This document shows, in pieces, positions 8,295-16,634 of a stretch of 64,000 nucleotides of DNA (its first letter is position 1; every line of letters starts with the position of its first letter). The notes below the pieces were generated by a model. It was given only the letters and a program-made list of their open reading frames with translations, did no database searches and was not told where the DNA came from. The position numbers and the translations under genes are program-made. The DNA is from Lentimicrobium saccharophilum (GTDB taxonomy: Bacteria; Bacteroidota; Bacteroidia; Bacteroidales; Lentimicrobiaceae): contig NZ_DF968182.1 of assembly GCF_001192835.1 (NCBI RefSeq), positions 1,800,345 through 1,864,344 of the forward strand. The letters run 5' to 3'.

Positions 8295-10199
8295 TCAGAA
8301 TTTATAGGGATTTTTAAATGTCTGTGAACTCCCGTCGCTCAGGTGCACCTTTAGCTCAGGTTCATTCAGTTGCCTGATTATTTCATCCCTGCCGGTCATC
8401 TCAGGTATATAAACCAGACCCAGCACAAAACCGGCATCTGAAGGGATTACCTCAAACTTCACCACACCACGGTTGTTGCTGATGTGACTGAGCAGGTACC
8501 AGGGCATATCTGCCAGCAAAGGATCGGCTGCGGCTGAAAAAGGAAGCAAAACATCAGCTGTTTGGGTTGAATCATAATTTTCGAAGCCATTGAAAGTCAG
8601 TACTACCGGCTCATACATTTTCCCGAGATAATCCTTCATGTTCAGCGCACCCTTCGGTTCAACCGAAGCCACCTTAAAGCCGGTGATTGCTTCACGGGGA
8701 TCTCCGTCGACTTCCCACTTAACCTTTTTTTCTTCAATTATCCTGCTGATCTCATCAGTGGAAACAAGAGTGGAATCAAAATAAACCAGGGTGTGAACCG
8801 GTTCACCGAACATGGTTTCGAAAGCCAGGATGCCCGGTTGCTGCGATGCCTTGATGGCCAGCAGCCCGGCATCGGAAGGATCGAAAAATTTATCCACGGC
8901 AAATTCGGCCATAGCCACCCGGCTGATATTTTGAGCCGGAGCTGCGATCACCCTTGAAACAGGCGTAAATATAAATTCTTTGATCGCTGTTTCGCTTGTA
9001 ACAGCCGGATCATAATAAATTTTCACGCTGTTGTCTGACACAAATGCTTCCACACCCAGCACGCCGGGCAATTCCCTCATATGATTGGCAAACGACATGG
9101 AACTGCCAAAACATTTCACACTTTTAATCCCCGACTGCCGGTAGACAGCGGCAGTCTCCATTTGTTCCGCGCTGCCCCATTTCTCGCTGATGGTGGGAAT
9201 ATCTGTAACCGAAGCAAATGCAAAACCAAATGCCACAAGCGCTACAGTTGCCGCTGCCGGCAACCAGTTGATTTTTCGGTTGCTGAACTGCAGGGTTTCC
9301 GGTTCCGGACAGCTTGTTACGCAATCGCCGCACAAATGACAGTCAATATGCTGAACCTTCGGGATATCAGAAATCTTTATTGCCATTGGACAGGCTTTAT
9401 CGCAAAGGCGGCAGGAGGTGCAGGTGTCAGCATTACGAGTGACTTTTACAACCGGAAATATTCCAAACTTCAGGCGGGTGGTTTCAAGAATTACACCTGC
9501 CAGACAGAGCGCGCCCAGCAACCATATCCAACCAATGGAAAGCCCTAAACCGGCGGTCAGAACAGCATAAAGAGCAACAATTCCGAGAAATACAAAACCA
9601 AAACTAAAAATATTGGATGCGGCACTGAGCGGACAAATGTATTTACACCAGAACTGCCTCACAAAGAAGGAACCGGGGATGGCTAGCAAAAGTGCCATCA
9701 CAGCATAACTTATCACTACATCGGAGCTAAAACCCGAAAAAATTGCATAATACGGATCAAATGTCTTGCAGAAAAGTTCGCTGCTGCTTACCGAAAAGTA
9801 AAAGGTAATAAAGAGCAGGGCATATTTCAGCAAACGAAGCAAGCGGTCTGCAATTCCGGAAATTATAATATTCATTTTAAGCCGCTTTCCCTGTTTGCTG
9901 AGCCATTCGGTAAAAGTTCCTATGGGGCAGATGTAACTGCAGAAAAGCTTACTGAACAGGAATATGCCGGCAAGCAAGGCAAGTCCCATGGCAATCTGGG
10001 TGGTCGTCATGGAACAGGCCAGAGAATTATTAGCCAGAAATGACGACAATGCCTGCAATCCGCCGAACGGGCAATATGCTTCAAAATCTGCCACATACGA
10101 CCTGTCAACAAATGGCCTCACAAGCATGTAAGCCAGCAAAGCAACAATTATCCACTGAAGGGTGAGCCGGTAATAATTCTTTTTCCTGGTGCGTGCCAT
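8295..10199 (-). CDS. Membrane 4Fe-4S ferredoxin (NapH/CcoG-like) with C-terminal HMA-like domains
   Basis: 634 residues. The N-terminal half (1-250) has about 5-6 membrane helices and the paired CxxxCP motifs CSYICPIG (87) and CKYICPLS (185), as in the NapH/NosR/CcoG polyferredoxin family. Two 4Fe-4S motifs follow: CTSCRLCDKACP (260) and CHLCGDCVTSCP (287). After another helix (about 313-330) comes a soluble part of some 300 residues. Its first section (about 357-412) looks like a heavy-metal-associated domain: a degenerate metal site CFGSS, then LPGVLGVEAF and VKIYYDPAVTS. A second, weaker copy may cover about 425-500. Electron transfer across the inner membrane, perhaps linked to copper handling or cytochrome oxidase assembly, is inferred from the domains; no oxidase genes lie nearby. 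Stands alone, divergent from the endonuclease-like gene. Confidence 0.8.
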   Translation of the reverse strand: MARTRKKNYYRLTLQWIIVALLAYMLVRPFVDRSYVADFEAYCPFGGLQALSSFLANNSLACSMTTTQIAMGLALLAGIFLFSKLFCSYICPIGTFTEWLSKQGKRLKMNIIISGIADRLLRLLKYALLFITFYFSVSSSELFCKTFDPYYAIFSGFSSDVVISYAVMALLLAIPGSFFVRQFWCKYICPLSAASNIFSFGFVFLGIVALYAVLTAGLGLSIGWIWLLGALCLAGVILETTRLKFGIFPVVKVTRNADTCTSCRLCDKACPMAIKISDIPKVQHIDCHLCGDCVTSCPEPETLQFSNRKINWLPAAATVALVAFGFAFASVTDIPTISEKWGSAEQMETAAVYRQSGIKSVKCFGSSMSFANHMRELPGVLGVEAFVSDNSVKIYYDPAVTSETAIKEFIFTPVSRVIAAPAQNISRVAMAEFAVDKFFDPSDAGLLAIKASQQPGILAFETMFGEPVHTLVYFDSTLVSTDEISRIIEEKKVKWEVDGDPREAITGFKVASVEPKGALNMKDYLGKMYEPVVLTFNGFENYDSTQTADVLLPFSAAADPLLADMPWYLLSHISNNRGVVKFEVIPSDAGFVLGLVYIPEMTGRDEIIRQLNEPELKVHLSDGSSQTFKNPYKF

Positions 10200-10225
10200 T
10201 TCCCGTTAGCATTTGGTTTGCGGGT

Positions 10226-10233
10226 CAAAAATA
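10226..10233 (-). promoter_or_regulatory. Minus-7 element (TATTTTTG) for the ferredoxin gene
   Basis: TATTTTTG on the minus strand, 26 bp before the ATG at 10199. The next TTG upstream is 24 bases away, longer than the usual 19-21. Confidence 0.4.
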
Positions 10234-10341
10234 ATGAGTTAAGAAGATGATTTTGCACAATTGCCTTATTCATACTCAGTTTAAACAAGCGAAAGAACAT
10301 GCTTCACGCAGTTGCACGAAAGAACTGAACTCAAAAATATT

Positions 10342-10349
10342 TAAGTTTG
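10342..10349 (+). promoter_or_regulatory. Minus-7 element (TAAGTTTG) for the endonuclease-like gene
   Basis: Matches TAnnTTTG and ends 19 bp before the ATG at 10369. No TTG at the usual spacing. The transcript leader would be short, as is common in Bacteroidetes. Confidence 0.45.
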
Positions 10350-10368
10350 TAAGTGAAACAACCATGTC

Positions 10369-11427
10369 ATGTTCAACCTGCAAAATCAATCAACCGGATA
10401 TTTTATATCAATCGCATTCATTCTGTTGTTCCCGCTTTTTGCTTTATCCCAGGAAAAAGAACATAAACCTGAAGAATTCAGGATTATGTTCTACAATGTT
10501 GAGAACCTGTTTGACCCATTTGACGACTCCCTGAAAAATGACGATGAATTCCTCCCCGGTGGCATGCGCGCCTGGACGTGGAAGAAATTCGAGAAAAAGC
10601 TGCAACACACCGCTAAAGTCATCATCAGTGCAGGTGGCTGGAGGCCGCCTGAAATCATTGGCTTCTGTGAAGTCGAAAACCGGTTTTCATTGATTCAGCT
10701 GCTTAAAAGAACACCGCTTGAGCGTTTTGGCTATCAGATAGTGCATGAAGAATCGCCCGACGCCAGGGGCATTGATGTGGCACTGATCTACCGTCCCGAC
10801 AGGGTTAGGCATCTGTATCATAAAGCCATACCTGTTATTTTTGAAGGAGACAGCGCCGGGGCTACCCGCGACATCCTGTATATGAAAGGACTTGTGGGCG
10901 GAAAGGATACCTTGCACCTGTTTATCAACCACTGGCCGTCAAAATACGGCGGGGCAACGGCTACGATTACGCGCAGGCGTGATGCAGCGCTTACCCTCAG
11001 GGCAGCGGTGGACTCCCTTCAGCAAAAAGACAGCACCGCATTAATAGTAATTACCGGGGATTTCAACGATCAGCCTTCGGATGAAAGTGTTTTGGTGCAT
11101 CTTGATGCAAAAGACCGGCAGCAGGACGGTCACGGATTTTATCTGCTCAACCTGATGCATCCGCTCATGGGCAAGTGGGATACCGGCACGCACAAATTCA
11201 GGGAAGAATGGAGCATCATAGATCAGTTTATTGTTTCCTCTCCCCTGCTTTTAAAAATAAAAGGCCTAAGGCTGGGTGAGAAAAGGGCCGAAATCCTGCG
11301 CCTTCCTTTCCTGCTTGAAGAAGACAGGGCCCACAACGGCACGAAACCTTACAGGACCTACAACGGGATGCGCTACCAGGGAGGATTCAGCGACCATCTT
11401 CCCATCATGCTCCATCTTGAATTCTGA
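10369..11427 (+). CDS. Secreted endonuclease/exonuclease/phosphatase-family protein
   Basis: 352 residues. A signal peptide (1-28, ending FALSQ) puts it outside the inner membrane. The mature part has the DNase I-like fold motifs: FRIMFYNVENLFD near the N-terminus (metal-site Asn), IIGFCEVENR (catalytic Glu), DVALIYR, INHWPSKYGG, VITGDFNDQPS (Asp/Asn pair) and a terminal GGFSDHLPIML (Asp-His). All core catalytic residues are present, so an active metal-dependent phosphodiesterase or nuclease is likely; the real substrate (DNA, RNA, sugar or lipid phosphate) cannot be told. It is convergent with comEC, ending 35 bp from that gene's stop. Paired use with DNA uptake is possible but speculative. 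Confidence 0.85.
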   Translation: MFNLQNQSTGYFISIAFILLFPLFALSQEKEHKPEEFRIMFYNVENLFDPFDDSLKNDDEFLPGGMRAWTWKKFEKKLQHTAKVIISAGGWRPPEIIGFCEVENRFSLIQLLKRTPLERFGYQIVHEESPDARGIDVALIYRPDRVRHLYHKAIPVIFEGDSAGATRDILYMKGLVGGKDTLHLFINHWPSKYGGATATITRRRDAALTLRAAVDSLQQKDSTALIVITGDFNDQPSDESVLVHLDAKDRQQDGHGFYLLNLMHPLMGKWDTGTHKFREEWSIIDQFIVSSPLLLKIKGLRLGEKRAEILRLPFLLEEDRAHNGTKPYRTYNGMRYQGGFSDHLPIMLHLEF

Positions 11428-11462
11428 AACACAAAAGCATAAAGCGATGCGCGTACTGATTA

Positions 11463-13577
11463 TCAGGGCAAGGATAAAATCCATGCTCCTTTATCCTTAA
11501 CGGGATGAAACTTCACCCCGGCTTTTTCAAAACCGTCTTTCCAATCCATTGTCCTGCGATAGGCATTTGATGCATCGGCAATAAACTCAGCCCCGGGGAA
11601 ATAAGCAGTCAGGTCATCGGCATTGAGTTTCGCATTTGAAGTAAGGATCACATAATCCACATTTATTGCCCGGCCCCGGGGTGGTTTAATGAATCCGCCT
11701 GATATAACCGCAAACCGGGATCCGCTAAATCTTAAAAATCCATTTTTATAAAAATATACCTGATCTCCGGCAGGGGTTTCTGCATCAAATCCAACCAACA
11801 CCGGAGGGCTGAGTCCGGATTTAATCCTGAAGCCTTCGAGGGGATAGTTTAGCATACCAGGTTCGCTGATAACGGCAGAATCAGCCAGTATGCTGTGTGT
11901 TCTTCCCATCACCAGGCTGATTGCAGAATGCCGGTTCAGGCTGTGCACAATCAACATTTGCTGCCTGGCCCGCAGCACGTTAACCCTCGCGTAATCGGCA
12001 GCCAGCAAAAGCACGGTGGCAAGTGCGATGCTGAACCATATCCTTTTGTTGCTCAGGTATAAAGCAAGCAGGGCAAGAATCAGCATGTACAGCAATAATG
12101 CTGAGAATCCTGAAAGAAACAGGTTCCGGCTGACCGCTCCCGGCAAATCTTCAATCATTGCAATCACCCAATTCAGGGACTTAACTTCGGTAACAAGTAC
12201 AAATGCGGCAATCTTTCCGAAAGCCGGCAGCAGGGAAAAGAAAAGGAATATGACTCCGGTATAGATCAGTATACCGGCAAACGGAATAACCAACAGGTTG
12301 GTTAAGAGAAAATAGTTGGGGAACTGGTGAAAATACATTACCGACAGCGGGCCGGTAGCAAGCTGTGCAGCCAACGAAACCAGGAGGATATCCCACAAAT
12401 ATTTAAGCACTTTGGACTGAGGTGCCCAGATCTTCTTTAAGTGGGGCTGAAAGGTTACAATTCCGATAACGGCCGCATAGGAAAGTTGAAATCCGACTTC
12501 GAAAAGCATGGCCGGATTCAGGATAAGAAGGAAAAATGCCGATGCGGCCAGTGTATTGTAAATGTGCGATTTTCTGCTGAGCGCGTTGCCCACCGTTACC
12601 AGCGAAAACATCAGGGAGGCACGCATCACTGAAGGAGCCAAACCGGTAATCAGGGCATACAGCCAGATAACCAGAATAATCATCAGCGGCTTCAGCACTT
12701 TTCCTTTCTTTCTTCTGCCAAGAAAGAAAAAAAACTTGTCGGCCATCAGGAATACGATTCCCACGTGCAGTCCGGAAACACACAGGATATGCATAGCACC
12801 GGCTCCTGAGAACTCACGCCGCTGTTCAGGATCCAGGCGGTCGTCGTATCCGATCATCAGGGCGGCGGCCACGGCAAACTCCCTGCCGCCAATCCCGTAT
12901 TGGGAGAATACCTGCAAAAACCCATCCCGCACATTAAAAGCCAGTGCCCTCAGCCAATGCCCCTTATTCCCTTTTGACACACTATAAGCTGCCCGCTTAA
13001 GATAAACCTGATGGTAAATGGCTTTGTTTGCGAGATATCCTGCATAATCAAACTCCCCGGGGTTGGCGGGCGGGGTCACCCTGACAGGTGGGGTCGAGAA
13101 TATAATGCGGTCACCATATTTCAATCCGGAAACTACTGTATCCTTCGAAAAATATACCATTACCCTGCCTTTACAGCTCCTTGCATCCTGAACCTGATAA
13201 ATCCTGTCGATATTAACAATTGCACGGAATGAATTAGCCCTTTCAGACGGAGGTTCAGCCAGTATTCCGGAAAAAATTGCCTTTTCATCATTCAATAATC
13301 CGGAGAAATGATCAGACGAATTGAGTTCATGATGCAGTGATGCCAATTGAAAACCCAGCATGACAAAAACCAGATTCAACAGCAAACCAAATACCCAGCG
13401 GCTGCCATAACCCGTAATGATTCTGCCGGATAATCCTGCCATTATCAGTAAAAGCGACAGAATCGCAATAGTGTAAATTGACAGGTTCAACCATTCAGAC
13501 AGGTAACGATGCAGCAATATGCCGGAAATCAGGGGCAGTACAATTCTGACAAATGGGAATCCGGGCCAGATCTTCAC
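11463..13577 (-). CDS. comEC: ComEC/Rec2-family DNA-uptake channel protein
   Basis: 704 residues. An N-terminal membrane and OB-like part (1-220, with EPPSERANSFRAIV and YGDRIIFSTPP) is followed by the competence domain (about 225-500) containing GAGAMHILCVSGLHVGI and many membrane helices. The C-terminal 180 residues (after about 520) take the place of the metallo-beta-lactamase domain but show no HxHxDH metal motif, as in many Bacteroidetes ComEC proteins. In competent bacteria ComEC passes single-stranded DNA through the inner membrane. The IS element sits immediately upstream: its left target duplication ends 14 bp from the start codon, so the native promoter has probably been moved away or replaced. 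Confidence 0.9.
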   Translation of the reverse strand: MKIWPGFPFVRIVLPLISGILLHRYLSEWLNLSIYTIAILSLLLIMAGLSGRIITGYGSRWVFGLLLNLVFVMLGFQLASLHHELNSSDHFSGLLNDEKAIFSGILAEPPSERANSFRAIVNIDRIYQVQDARSCKGRVMVYFSKDTVVSGLKYGDRIIFSTPPVRVTPPANPGEFDYAGYLANKAIYHQVYLKRAAYSVSKGNKGHWLRALAFNVRDGFLQVFSQYGIGGREFAVAAALMIGYDDRLDPEQRREFSGAGAMHILCVSGLHVGIVFLMADKFFFFLGRRKKGKVLKPLMIILVIWLYALITGLAPSVMRASLMFSLVTVGNALSRKSHIYNTLAASAFFLLILNPAMLFEVGFQLSYAAVIGIVTFQPHLKKIWAPQSKVLKYLWDILLVSLAAQLATGPLSVMYFHQFPNYFLLTNLLVIPFAGILIYTGVIFLFFSLLPAFGKIAAFVLVTEVKSLNWVIAMIEDLPGAVSRNLFLSGFSALLLYMLILALLALYLSNKRIWFSIALATVLLLAADYARVNVLRARQQMLIVHSLNRHSAISLVMGRTHSILADSAVISEPGMLNYPLEGFRIKSGLSPPVLVGFDAETPAGDQVYFYKNGFLRFSGSRFAVISGGFIKPPRGRAINVDYVILTSNAKLNADDLTAYFPGAEFIADASNAYRRTMDWKDGFEKAGVKFHPVKDKGAWILSLP

Positions 13578-13590
13578 CTAAACATAGATT

Positions 13591-13601
13591 AATTATATCT
13601 T
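13591..13601. repeat. Target-site duplication, left copy
   Basis: AATTATATCTT, identical to 15249-15259 on the other side of the insertion sequence. An 11-bp duplication fits the IS4 family (10-12 bp). Confidence 0.85.
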
Positions 13602-13620
13602 TAACTTTCGCAAGCTCAGT

Positions 13621-15066
13621 TTACCCTGCTTGCAGTAGGGCTTTGTAATTTGTTAGTTTTGTAATTCTTTGATTATCAGATATTAGCTTCTCCATTAACA
13701 AATCAGTGTCAATTTCGATCAGTTCGGCTAAATCAGCTAGCACGTCTACGATTAATTGCCACAGTCTTTCTGCCAGAGTAAGTTGTATTGTTTCGGCGTT
13801 TGTGCTACGGAACATTTCGCCCAGCGATTCGTAATCAGTAAACTGTTTAGCAACCGAAAGCAAGTTATATTGTAGCATACAAATAGTTGTGCTTGCTATT
13901 TGGGCATCAAAATCCTGCGACTGGCATTTTCCAAGCCCCAGGTATTGCTTGCTTTCCTTGAAGAAAACTTCTATAGACCATCGGATGGCGTAAATTTTGT
14001 AAGCTTGCTCAAAGCCCAATTCCTGGTTTGTGGTTAACAATACATTCCATTTGCCTTTGCGGGAGGTCTTACAGAAGAAGAGCTTTACCTGTATGCCATT
14101 AAAGTCAACCAAGGCTTCGCTATAGTAACACTTTAATTGCTTTGAGCGTTTCAATTTTTTTTGCTTGCGCAAGCAATCGATGATTTCTTTAGATGTAAGC
14201 TTTTTCCCGTTAAACAAATACCTCGTTTTTCCCATTTTAGCCATGCCAAGCAGATGACAACCGAATCGGCGTGAGGAAACGAACTTAACAAGTGCATAGC
14301 AGGTAAACCAACTATCAACCAACATATAATCAAACCGAAGCCCTTGTCCAATGGCAGTGCGTACCATCTCTATCATGTTGTCGATCTTGGTCGTAAAATA
14401 CTCCTGCTTCCGTATGCTGCCTGGTGAACTTTTGTCACGGCGTTTTGAATAGCGGGCTTTCATTTGTTTTGTTGAAAGTCCATAAGGCTTTTTCTTGTTT
14501 TTCCCCTCTTCTCCATGTAATGAAAAGTCCATTGCAAAAAAGCTTTTCCCATCGTGATAGCCCAAAAACAAACCCTTGAATGCCAATACGCTTTTCTGGG
14601 TTACATGAGAAAATACCTTGCCTATCAGCTCCATGCGTCTTCCCGTTTTTGGCAGGTCAGTATCATCAACTATCAGGCAACTTGGTAACTCACCACTACT
14701 TTCATTATTCTTGTCAATTGTCTTGCCTATAAGTTGCATGGTTAGCTTATAGGATATCTTACGCCAAGGTATATTATAATCGTTCAGCAAACGGTAAAAA
14801 ACATCCTTGCCACACCTAAAAGCTGGATAAAGGCTTGATTGCCCATAATTCCAGGCGTCTTTTACTTCAAAAAAAGGAAACATCACAACCAACAATAATT
14901 TGTTGATGTTTTTATGCTTGTTGTTGCATTTGCTTGCTAAGCCCAAATGCTTTTCTGATAATGTCAAAGAACTTAAAATCGTAAGAACTGTATAAATTGC
15001 CTTTTCACTTGAAGTAAAAAAGTCTTTTACCTCTGAAACGATTGTTGTACTTTTGTTTGGCAGCAT
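13621..15066 (-). CDS. IS4-family transposase
   Basis: 481 residues, full length. DDE catalytic residues: Asp in LIVDDTDLPKTGR (about 150), Asp in MLVDSWFTCYA (about 250), and Glu in the IS4 signature YAIRWSIEVFFKESK, which fits Y-(2)-R-(3)-E-(6)-K exactly. The protein is Lys-rich, and the gene is more A+T-rich than the flanking genes, in keeping with a mobile origin. It starts at the ATG at 15066, just inside the right end, with its own promoter at 15092-15122, and its stop lies 2 bp inside the left inverted repeat. Probably active or recently active, since the ends and target duplication are intact. Confidence 0.9.
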   Translation of the reverse strand: MLPNKSTTIVSEVKDFFTSSEKAIYTVLTILSSLTLSEKHLGLASKCNNKHKNINKLLLVVMFPFFEVKDAWNYGQSSLYPAFRCGKDVFYRLLNDYNIPWRKISYKLTMQLIGKTIDKNNESSGELPSCLIVDDTDLPKTGRRMELIGKVFSHVTQKSVLAFKGLFLGYHDGKSFFAMDFSLHGEEGKNKKKPYGLSTKQMKARYSKRRDKSSPGSIRKQEYFTTKIDNMIEMVRTAIGQGLRFDYMLVDSWFTCYALVKFVSSRRFGCHLLGMAKMGKTRYLFNGKKLTSKEIIDCLRKQKKLKRSKQLKCYYSEALVDFNGIQVKLFFCKTSRKGKWNVLLTTNQELGFEQAYKIYAIRWSIEVFFKESKQYLGLGKCQSQDFDAQIASTTICMLQYNLLSVAKQFTDYESLGEMFRSTNAETIQLTLAERLWQLIVDVLADLAELIEIDTDLLMEKLISDNQRITKLTNYKALLQAG

Positions 15067-15091
15067 ATTTTATTTTGTTTGTTTGGCAAAA

Positions 15092-15122
15092 CAAAGTTAT
15101 TGATTATCAATAACATGACAAA
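15092..15122 (-). promoter_or_regulatory. Transposase promoter with internal palindrome
   Basis: On the minus strand TTTTG (ending at 15119) is followed by 19 bases and TAACTTTG (15099 to 15092), a very good Bacteroidetes promoter 25 bp before the transposase ATG. A palindrome, GTTATTGATTATCAATAAC (15096-15114), covers most of the spacer and part of the minus-7 box and could be a control site. Confidence 0.65.
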
Positions 15123-15256
15123 ATAATTATGCTGCTTTTTATCTCATTCCCAAGGATTTATTGAACTTGCGAAAGTTGAATTATATGACAAAATAATTAT
15201 GCTGCTTTTTATCTCATTCCCAAGGATTTATTGAACTTGCGAAAGTTGAATTATAT
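15115..15256. repeat. 70-bp tandem duplication of the IS right end
   Basis: 15115-15186 equals 15185-15256 exactly (72 bp at an offset of 70, so the copies share AT). Each copy carries the right inverted repeat. The inner copy is followed by 8 bases of the target duplication (AATTATAT) before the second copy begins, so the duplication took place after insertion. The left breakpoint lies directly beside the palindrome 15096-15114. Confidence 0.95.
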
Positions 15257-15259
15257 CTT
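15249..15259. repeat. Target-site duplication, right copy
   Basis: AATTATATCTT, the partner of 13591-13601. Confidence 0.85.
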
Positions 15260-15316
15260 TATAAATAATTATAATAATACGAGTTATAAAGATATATAAA
15301 ATAATCACGCAAAGCA

Positions 15317-15343
15317 AGGGGTTGCAAATAATTTGCAACCCCT
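15317..15343. repeat. 27-bp perfect palindrome
   Basis: Arms 15317-15329 and 15331-15343 are perfect complements; the G-rich base of the stem makes a stable hairpin. No T-tract follows on either strand, so a terminator is uncertain; a protein site or a bidirectional transcription barrier is also possible. Confidence 0.6.
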
Positions 15344-15402
15344 CCGATCCGATAAGTAAATAATTATAAGTATTTCACACGCATGAAATACTCCTGACAA
15401 TA

Positions 15403-15437
15403 GAAAAGCCGGGGACAACAACGGCAAATTTCCGGCT
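15403..15437 (-). terminator. Possible terminator after the TPR lipoprotein gene
   Basis: On the minus strand AGCCGG, a 19-base loop, CCGGCT and then TTTTC. Short stem and long loop, 140 bp after the stop codon, hence low confidence. Confidence 0.35.
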
Positions 15438-15577
15438 AAAAAGGCAAAATAAGTGATTTCACGTCCGCGTTGTATTAAAAACGGTAGTGCTTAACAGCAG
15501 AAACAGCAGGCATCAGCAGGTAACCATAAAGGCAACCATTAATAAAACTATCTGAACCGACCCGGATAAACAGCGGG

Positions 15578-16591
15578 TTAATTACAATACTTTGCCAGCA
15601 CCTGCCCTGCAGTTTTATGCCCCAACGAAACCGCCTTTTTCCAGTCTTCGCAGGCTTCTTGCTGTTTTCCCGTTCTCTGATAAGCAAATGCACGGTTGTA
15701 ATATGCATCAGTATTACCGGGCTGAAGGGTAATGGCCTGAGTATAATCATCAGCAGCATCAGTGAATCTTTCAAGCATGAATCTGCAATTGCCCCGGTTT
15801 GTGTAAGCCTGGCTGTAACCGGGATCCAGTTCCAGGGCACGTGTAAGCGCCTGATCTGCTTCAGCAAATCTCTTTAATGCAGCCAGGGAGGTTCCTTTAT
15901 TAAACCAGGCAAGTGCATGATCCGGAACTTTATCAATTACCTGATTATAAATGGCAATCGCATCTTCATGCTTTCCGGTATTGGCCAATGCCACACCTTT
16001 AAAATTAAAAGCATCGGTGAAGTGAGGAGCGCGTACAATGGTTGAATCAAAGTCAGCGATTGCAGCCGCATACTGTTTTATTTCGTTGTACATCTGCCCG
16101 CGGTAATAAAAGTAAGGCGCCTGTGAAGGCCTGATCTCTATGGCTTTGGAAAAATCCTGATCGGCGCCCGCATAATCTTTCAACTCCCATTTGGCTTTTC
16201 CGCGGTAAAAATACGCATCCGGATTCCTTTCATGAATCTCAATGGATTTCGTAAACTCCCTGATGGCACCCTGCAGGTCTCCGGCAGCGGCAAGGCTTAC
16301 CCCCTTGCGACGCTCTTCAGCCCCTTTCCCTTTAAAAACGATTGCCTCAAACATCTGAGCATCCTTGTTCTCCGGAGATTTCAGCGAGGGTTTGCCGGAT
16401 TCAATTCCCGGCTGCAAGGGTATGCGGTCAAAACCACCTTCTTCCTGTTTAACGGTGGTTGTGTCCGGTTGCTGAGCCATCGCCAGACTGTCAGCTGAAG
16501 TTGCCTGTTGCTTTCCCTTACTTCCGCTACAGGCGGATAAGAGCACCAATACCAGAAAACAAACACTTATAACACTGTTAATCAATTTCAT
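15578..16591 (-). CDS. TPR-repeat lipoprotein
   Basis: 337 residues. The N-terminus MKLINSVISVCFLVLVLLSAC has a lipobox (LSAC) with Cys21 as the lipidation site. A low-complexity linker follows to about residue 80, then about seven 34-residue tetratricopeptide repeats with the usual pattern (for example AYFYRGKAKWELKDYAGADQ and ALAWFNKGTSLAALKRFAEA). TPR domains bind proteins, so this is likely a scaffold on the periplasmic side of the outer membrane. A promoter element of its own lies at 16612-16619, just past the end of lpxB, so it may be expressed separately from the lpxB group. Confidence 0.9.
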   Translation of the reverse strand: MKLINSVISVCFLVLVLLSACSGSKGKQQATSADSLAMAQQPDTTTVKQEEGGFDRIPLQPGIESGKPSLKSPENKDAQMFEAIVFKGKGAEERRKGVSLAAAGDLQGAIREFTKSIEIHERNPDAYFYRGKAKWELKDYAGADQDFSKAIEIRPSQAPYFYYRGQMYNEIKQYAAAIADFDSTIVRAPHFTDAFNFKGVALANTGKHEDAIAIYNQVIDKVPDHALAWFNKGTSLAALKRFAEADQALTRALELDPGYSQAYTNRGNCRFMLERFTDAADDYTQAITLQPGNTDAYYNRAFAYQRTGKQQEACEDWKKAVSLGHKTAGQVLAKYCN

Positions 16592-16611
16592 ACAATTAAA
16601 TATTTAGCGCA

Positions 16612-16619
16612 CAAATTTA
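16612..16619 (-). promoter_or_regulatory. Minus-7 element (TAAATTTG) for the TPR lipoprotein gene
   Basis: TAAATTTG on the minus strand 20 bp before the ATG at 16591, with CTG (near TTG) 20 bases upstream, inside the last codons of lpxB. Confidence 0.5.
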
Positions 16620-16634
16620 GGGTATTCATTTGAA

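Larger units (their letters stand above)
13602..15248 (-). mobile_element. IS4-family insertion sequence with duplicated right end
   Basis: Bounded by inverted ends: left 13602-13618 reads tAACTTTCGCAAGcTCA and the right end 15232-15248 is its complement with two mismatches. Flanked by 11-bp direct repeats. One transposase gene with an apparently intact DDE site. Total 1647 bp, of which 70 bp are a tandem duplication of the right end; without it the element would be about 1577 bp. Only one copy in the window. Confidence 0.85.
15260..15577. other. Intergenic region between IS and TPR lipoprotein gene
   Basis: A+T-rich, no gene seen. It holds a perfect 13-bp-arm palindrome at 15317-15343 (arms AGGGGTTGCAAAT and its complement around one A) without a following T-run on either strand, and a terminator-like hairpin at 15407-15437. 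Before the IS arrived this region was the upstream flank of comEC, so comEC's native promoter probably lay here. Confidence 0.5.

Noticed and set aside
8282-8316. AATCCC...GGGATTTTT hairpin as terminator for the T9SS-sorted protein gene
   Set aside because: Six-base stem with a 20-base loop, overlapping the coding end of the convergent ferredoxin gene; too weak to call.
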